A stretch of DNA of 64,000 nt from CAWUJT01 sp963922715 (GTDB taxonomy: Bacteria > Pseudomonadota > Alphaproteobacteria > Rhodobacterales > Rhodobacteraceae), in NCBI GenBank assembly GCA_963922715.1, contig CAWUJT010000003.1:7055-71054 (forward strand), read 5' to 3'. The position numbers and the translations under genes are program-made. The notes under the pieces were generated by a model. The model was not told where the DNA came from, searched no databases, and saw only the letters and a program-made list of their open reading frames with translations. Every line of letters starts with the position of its first letter. Position 1 is the stretch's first letter. This document shows, one piece after another, positions 60,607 to 64,000 of this stretch.

Positions 60607-61608
60607 ATGGCAATTACAGTTGGAATCAATGGATTTGGCCGGATTGGCCGCTGCACACTCGCCCACGTGATCGAAAGTGGCCGCAATGACATTGCCGTTG
60701 TGAAAATCAATGCAACGGGTCCAATCGAAACCAACGCCCATCTGTTGAAATATGACAGTATTCATGGCCGCTTTGGTGGCGACATAACGATTAAAAACAA
60801 CACCCTGGATGTCGGACGCGGCCCGATTGAGGTGATGTCGAGCTATGATCCAACCACACTTGATTGGTCAGGGGTGGATGTGGTTTTGGAATGTACCGGC
60901 AAGTTCAACTCGGGCGAGGCCAGTGCTGTGCACCTGCAGCACGGGGGGAAACGTGTTCTGATTTCTGCGCCTGCCAAAGCTGTTGACAAGACAATCGTTT
61001 ATGGCGTCAATCACCGTGAGCTAGAGGGCCACCATCATATCGTCTCTAATGGCTCTTGCACCACAAATTGCCTGGCCCCCCTGGCCAAAGTTCTGCATGA
61101 AGCCATCGGCATTGAACGCGGCATCATGACAACGATCCACTCTTACACAGGCGATCAACCCACACTGGACCGCCGCCACAAAGATCTGTACCGCGCCCGC
61201 GCCGCCGCCATGGCCATGATCCCGACCTCTACGGGGGCAGCAAAAGCACTCAAAGAAGTCCTGCCAGAGCTTGAAGGTCGTCTGGACGGCACCGCCTTGC
61301 GTGTGCCGACGCCCAATGTGAGCGCTGTCGATCTGACCTTTGAGGCCGCGCGCGCAGTCACGGTTGAAGACGTGAACACCGTTGTGGAGGAGGCCGCTGC
61401 GGGACATATGCGGGCGGTGCTGGCCTATGATCCAGAACCCAAAGTCTCAATTGATTTCAACCACACCACACAGTCGTCCATTTTTGCACCCGATCAAACC
61501 AAGGTTGTCGATGGCCGTATGGTGCGCGTGCTGGCCTGGTACGACAACGAATGGGGCTTTTCCTGCCGCATGGCCGATGTGGCCAGCGTGATGGGACGCT
61601 TGATTTAG
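60607..61608 (+). CDS. gap: Type I glyceraldehyde-3-phosphate dehydrogenase
   Basis: 333 residues. Catalytic Cys in SNGSCTTNCLAP near 152, HSYTGDQPTLD near 178. NAD-fold INGFGRIGR at 7-15. Where NAD-specific enzymes have Asp after Asn (about residue 36), this one has Ala (KINATGP), which may permit NADP. Such paralogues serve gluconeogenic or Calvin-type flux. AGGGA before the ATG; frame opens earlier at 60523 without support. The cysE gene follows 68 bases later. Confidence 0.92.
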   Translation: MAITVGINGFGRIGRCTLAHVIESGRNDIAVVKINATGPIETNAHLLKYDSIHGRFGGDITIKNNTLDVGRGPIEVMSSYDPTTLDWSGVDVVLECTGKFNSGEASAVHLQHGGKRVLISAPAKAVDKTIVYGVNHRELEGHHHIVSNGSCTTNCLAPLAKVLHEAIGIERGIMTTIHSYTGDQPTLDRRHKDLYRARAAAMAMIPTSTGAAKALKEVLPELEGRLDGTALRVPTPNVSAVDLTFEAARAVTVEDVNTVVEEAAAGHMRAVLAYDPEPKVSIDFNHTTQSSIFAPDQTKVVDGRMVRVLAWYDNEWGFSCRMADVASVMGRLI

Positions 61609-61676
61609 AGTTTTATGGGCGGGTTGACGTCACCCCTTCAACCTTCCAGATAAAAGGGGAACATCGCGGAGGCACC

Positions 61677-62489
61677 ATGACGCAAACGCATTCACAGCCC
61701 TACACCATGGATCCCGTTTGGGACAGGCTCAATCACGAGGCCAAACAAGCCGTGGCCGATGAACCGCGCCTGGGTGGCCTGATCCATGCCTGTGTCCTCC
61801 ACCACGCATCCCTCGAAGCAGCCCTGGCCTATCGCTTTGCACAAAAGCTGATGAGTTCCGAGATGTCAGAGCAAATCTTGCGCGAGGCCGCCGATAGCGC
61901 CTTTGCAGCAGACCCTAAGATTACTGTGGCCGCCCGCGCCGATCTTGTGGCAGTTTTGGATCGTGATCCAGCCACCCATCGCTTGATGCAACCGCTTGTG
62001 TTCTTCAAAGGATTTCAAGCGGTCCAAGCCTATCGGATTGGCCATTGGCTCTGGCAGAATGGCGAACGGGATTTCGCTTACTTCGTGCAGATGCGCGTCT
62101 CTGAAGTGTTTGGGATCGATATTCACCCCGGCGCACGTCTTGGCCAAGGGATCATGATCGACCATGCCCATTCTATCGTCATCGGAGAGACGGCCGTTGT
62201 TGGCGACAATGTCTCTATGCTGCATTCTGTGACCCTGGGCGGGACAGGAAAGGAAGACGGGGACAGGCATCCCAAAATCGGCTGTGGCGTTCTGATTGGC
62301 GCTGGGGCCAAGGTGCTGGGCAATATCCACGTGGGCGATTGTGTGCGCATTGCCGCGGGCTCCGTCGTGTTGGAAGATGTCCCGGCGCAAAAGACAGTGG
62401 CCGGTGTTCCCGCCCGCATCGTGGGTGAGGCTGGATGTGCGCAGCCGTCTTTGACCATGGATCACCTTTTGTCGATGAAACAGATTTAA
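61677..62489 (+). CDS. cysE: Serine O-acetyltransferase
   Basis: 270 residues. Acetylates serine with acetyl-CoA, the first step to cysteine. Helical N-terminus, then a left-handed beta helix of hexapeptide repeats with GIDIHPGARLGQGIMIDHAH near 141, and catalytic His residues in this stretch. GGAGG lies four bases before the ATG. Three bases separate it from the cupin gene. Confidence 0.92.
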   Translation: MTQTHSQPYTMDPVWDRLNHEAKQAVADEPRLGGLIHACVLHHASLEAALAYRFAQKLMSSEMSEQILREAADSAFAADPKITVAARADLVAVLDRDPATHRLMQPLVFFKGFQAVQAYRIGHWLWQNGERDFAYFVQMRVSEVFGIDIHPGARLGQGIMIDHAHSIVIGETAVVGDNVSMLHSVTLGGTGKEDGDRHPKIGCGVLIGAGAKVLGNIHVGDCVRIAAGSVVLEDVPAQKTVAGVPARIVGEAGCAQPSLTMDHLLSMKQI

Positions 62490-62492
62490 GCG

Positions 62493-63002
62493 ATGGCCCT
62501 TTTTAATCGCAAAACAAAATCAGAGCGTTACCTGATCCGCGCCGAAGAAATCGCCGCCATGGAAGGGGCAAAAAAGACCCATTTCCTGAACAAAAATGCC
62601 CAACGCGTGAACAAATCCTTGGGGGATCTGACGGGGCTAACAGGCTTGGGCTTTCACATCATCGAAGTGGCCCCTGGGCACGAAAGCACCGAATACCATC
62701 AGCATATATTTGAGGATGAATGTGTCTTTGTGCTGGCCGGGATTGCGCAGGCAACCATCGGTAAAGAGGTGTTTACCATTAAGCCGGGGGACTTCATCGG
62801 TTATCGCAAAGGCGGCGCGGCCCACACCATCAAGAACGCAGGCCGCGAAGTCCTTAGGATGATCGTTGTGGGGGAGCGTTTGGCCCACGATGTCACAGAC
62901 TACCCCAATCGCAAAAAACGATTGTGGCGGCAAAAGGGCTTGCCAGCAAACCTTGTGGACCATGCTAAAATTGAAACACCTGCTTTGGGGACAAAGAAAT
63001 AA
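62493..63002 (+). CDS. Cupin domain protein
   Basis: 169 residues, one cupin barrel. Motif 1 is STEYHQHIFEDECVFVLAG (His, His, Glu ligands) near 65 and motif 2 includes GGAAHTIKNAG near 109. The first 45 residues are charged and helical. Function unknown. Follows cysE by 3 bases, so it is likely expressed with it. Confidence 0.8.
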   Translation: MALFNRKTKSERYLIRAEEIAAMEGAKKTHFLNKNAQRVNKSLGDLTGLTGLGFHIIEVAPGHESTEYHQHIFEDECVFVLAGIAQATIGKEVFTIKPGDFIGYRKGGAAHTIKNAGREVLRMIVVGERLAHDVTDYPNRKKRLWRQKGLPANLVDHAKIETPALGTKK

Positions 63003-63038
63003 CTTTTGTTTGCGTTTCATGGGGATTACTGACCCTGT

Positions 63039-63182
63039 ATGGATGACCGCACCGGCATACTCATGGGGATCGGCATTTTGACCATTGTGGTCATTGATGT
63101 GATCTTTCTGGACACAGCTTTGCTAACTTTTCTGGGGCGAAAATTGATTGGATTGCTCGACTATTTGGCCTTTTGGCGGTAG
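63039..63182 (+). CDS. 47-residue membrane protein ending LDYLAFWR
   Basis: One hydrophobic helix (MGIGILTIVVIDVIFLDTAL) followed by FLGRKLIGLLDYLAFWR. Proteins of this size and ending are common near gap genes in Rhodobacterales as I recall, and are sometimes mislabelled glyceraldehyde-3-phosphate dehydrogenase; that name is wrong. GGGG is 13 bases upstream, so the ribosome site is weak. It lies 36 bases after the cupin gene. Confidence 0.6.
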   Translation: MDDRTGILMGIGILTIVVIDVIFLDTALLTFLGRKLIGLLDYLAFWR

Positions 63183-63258
63183 CACGCATGATGTGCAAAA
63201 TTGCACAAGTTTTCTCTATATCACCCCTTATATCTTAATCAACATTATGGAGGTTCTC

Positions 63259-63906
63259 ATGCGTGTGAATGCAGATTTTTCCCAACGTGTCGTTGTCAAA
63301 TATGCCGAGACAGAGTGGATCCCCTCTCCGCTGCCTGGTGTGTCCCGCAAGATGCTCGACCGCATCGGGGGAGAGGTGGCGCGCGCCACAAGCCTTGTCC
63401 GTTATGAACCTGGCAGCGCCTTTTCGCCCCATACCCATGATGGAGGTGAGGAATACCTTGTGCTGGAGGGTGTTTTCCAAGATGAGCATGGAGATTTCCC
63501 GGTGGGCAGTTATGTGCGCAATCCGCCCACTTCACGCCACACTCCTTCTGCCCCAGACGGGGCGGTGATCCTGGTTAAACTGCATCAGTTTGATCCCAAT
63601 GACCGTCAACAGGTCCATATTAAGACCACAGACATTGATGTGCCAAAGGTCTCTCTTTTCATTGATGCGAGAGAGGATGTCCGGATTGAGACCTGGGGAC
63701 CCGGTGAAACAATTCCTTTGAAGGCACAAGATGGCTTAGAGATTTTCGTCCTGGAAGGGGACATCACCGAGGGCGATACAAAGCTGACACGATGGGATTG
63801 GCTGCGCTTGCCGGCAGGCTATAAAAGCCAAGCAAAGATGGGACCGGAAGGCGCAAAACTATGGATAAAATCCGGGCATCTACGGTATATTATGGCCCCA
63901 AATTAA
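63259..63906 (+). CDS. ChrR-like double cupin protein
   Basis: 215 residues. Two cupin domains: the first with SAFSPHTHDGGEEYLVLEG (two His and Glu metal ligands) near 60, the second with ETIPLKAQDGLEIFVLEGD near 155. The arrangement is that of the C-terminal half of ChrR anti-sigma factors, but the N-terminal sigma-binding zinc domain is missing, so it is a stand-alone cupin of unknown role. GGAGG five bases before the ATG. Confidence 0.82.
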   Translation: MRVNADFSQRVVVKYAETEWIPSPLPGVSRKMLDRIGGEVARATSLVRYEPGSAFSPHTHDGGEEYLVLEGVFQDEHGDFPVGSYVRNPPTSRHTPSAPDGAVILVKLHQFDPNDRQQVHIKTTDIDVPKVSLFIDAREDVRIETWGPGETIPLKAQDGLEIFVLEGDITEGDTKLTRWDWLRLPAGYKSQAKMGPEGAKLWIKSGHLRYIMAPN

Positions 63907-63981
63907 GGGGCATATGCGCGTATGATTTTGAAGGCTCAATCAGAAGTTGATTATATCGTTTTTGTTGTTGGATAGATAAAC

Positions 63982-63997
63982 CGCGCCAAAAGGCGCG
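63982..63997. terminator. Hairpin at the window edge
   Basis: CGCGCC-AAAA-GGCGCG, a perfect 6-bp GC stem 76 bases after the double cupin stop. The expected T-run is cut off by the window end or absent, so the terminator call is tentative. Confidence 0.35.
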
Positions 63998-64000
63998 TCA

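Noticed and set aside
63259..63906. Full ChrR anti-sigma factor
   Set aside because: The N-terminal HxxxCxxC zinc domain that binds the sigma factor is missing and no rpoE-like gene is adjacent.
1..64000. CRISPR array, tRNA, rRNA or prophage
   Set aside because: No regularly spaced repeats, no cloverleaf in the larger intergenic gaps, and no integrase, capsid or terminase genes.

Overview
The window is a gene-dense chromosomal segment of an alphaproteobacterium. It most resembles the Rhodobacterales (Roseobacter group); I cannot name a species. The evidence is a CtrA response regulator beside a SciP (DUF1153) gene, the aroA/cmk/rpsA/ihfB order, DUF6428 beside ArsR, a 47-residue membrane protein ending in AFWR near gap and cysE, and many ATGA or TGATG start-stop overlaps. 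No rRNA or tRNA gene, CRISPR array, intact insertion sequence or prophage was seen.

Layout. Positions 1-8.7 kb: the 3' part of a CPA2 antiporter, glutaryl-CoA dehydrogenase, pyrC-pyrE, dnaB behind a perfect DnaA box, the sciP-ctrA cell-cycle pair and mnmA. Positions 8.7-15.5 kb: zwf-pgi (without pgl), anmK, tyrS, and ihfB-lapA-trpF. Positions 15.7-21.6 kb: rpsA, an arsR/DUF6428 pair, cmk, a GFA-family gene, aroA and trmB. Positions 21.6-30.9 kb: a nitrate/nitrite-type chemoreceptor, rimO, purL, a CoA-binding protein, a probable small RNA, 3-hydroxybutyrate dehydrogenase with a patatin lipase, and a FrnE-like DsbA behind a 25-codon coupled peptide. Positions 31.0-34.8 kb: an AT-richer gtr-like surface glycosylation set (GT-C membrane protein, GT2, GtrA), then a decayed small gene. 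Positions 34.8-44.0 kb: hrpB, meaB, rpmB, a class III sirtuin, azlCD, and the molybdenum-cofactor operon fdhD-mobA-mobB-moeA. Positions 44.0-45.0 kb: fragments of an oligopeptide ABC transporter and two small orphan genes. Positions 45.0-50.2 kb: an HDAC-like amidohydrolase, DUF1178-modABC, a NUDIX hydrolase and DUF983. Positions 50.4-52.5 kb: an EF-hand protein, an ECF sigma factor, a putative membrane regulator and a periplasmic metal-sensor-like protein. Positions 52.6-54.5 kb: two paralogous pilin-like acidic proteins, one flanked by direct repeats of the ychF 3' end. Positions 54.5-64.0 kb: ychF, trpA-hisA, a MATE exporter, an aquaporin, DUF808, gap, cysE, a cupin protein, the AFWR peptide and a ChrR-like double cupin.

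How genes work together. fdhD, mobA, mobB, moeA and modABC together cover molybdate uptake and final cofactor assembly for formate dehydrogenase-type enzymes. zwf and pgi feed hexose phosphate into the Entner-Doudoroff/pentose phosphate routes. bdhA with the patatin protein suggests polyhydroxybutyrate or lipid turnover. GT2, GtrA and GT-C together look like an undecaprenyl-linked glycosyl-transfer system.

The least explained parts are the pilin-like pair and its duplicated ychF end (52.6-54.6 kb), the small RNA candidate near 28.3 kb, the unusual short peptides, and a large dyad covering a possible promoter ahead of the ECF sigma factor. All identifications rest on reading motifs by eye; no database search was run.
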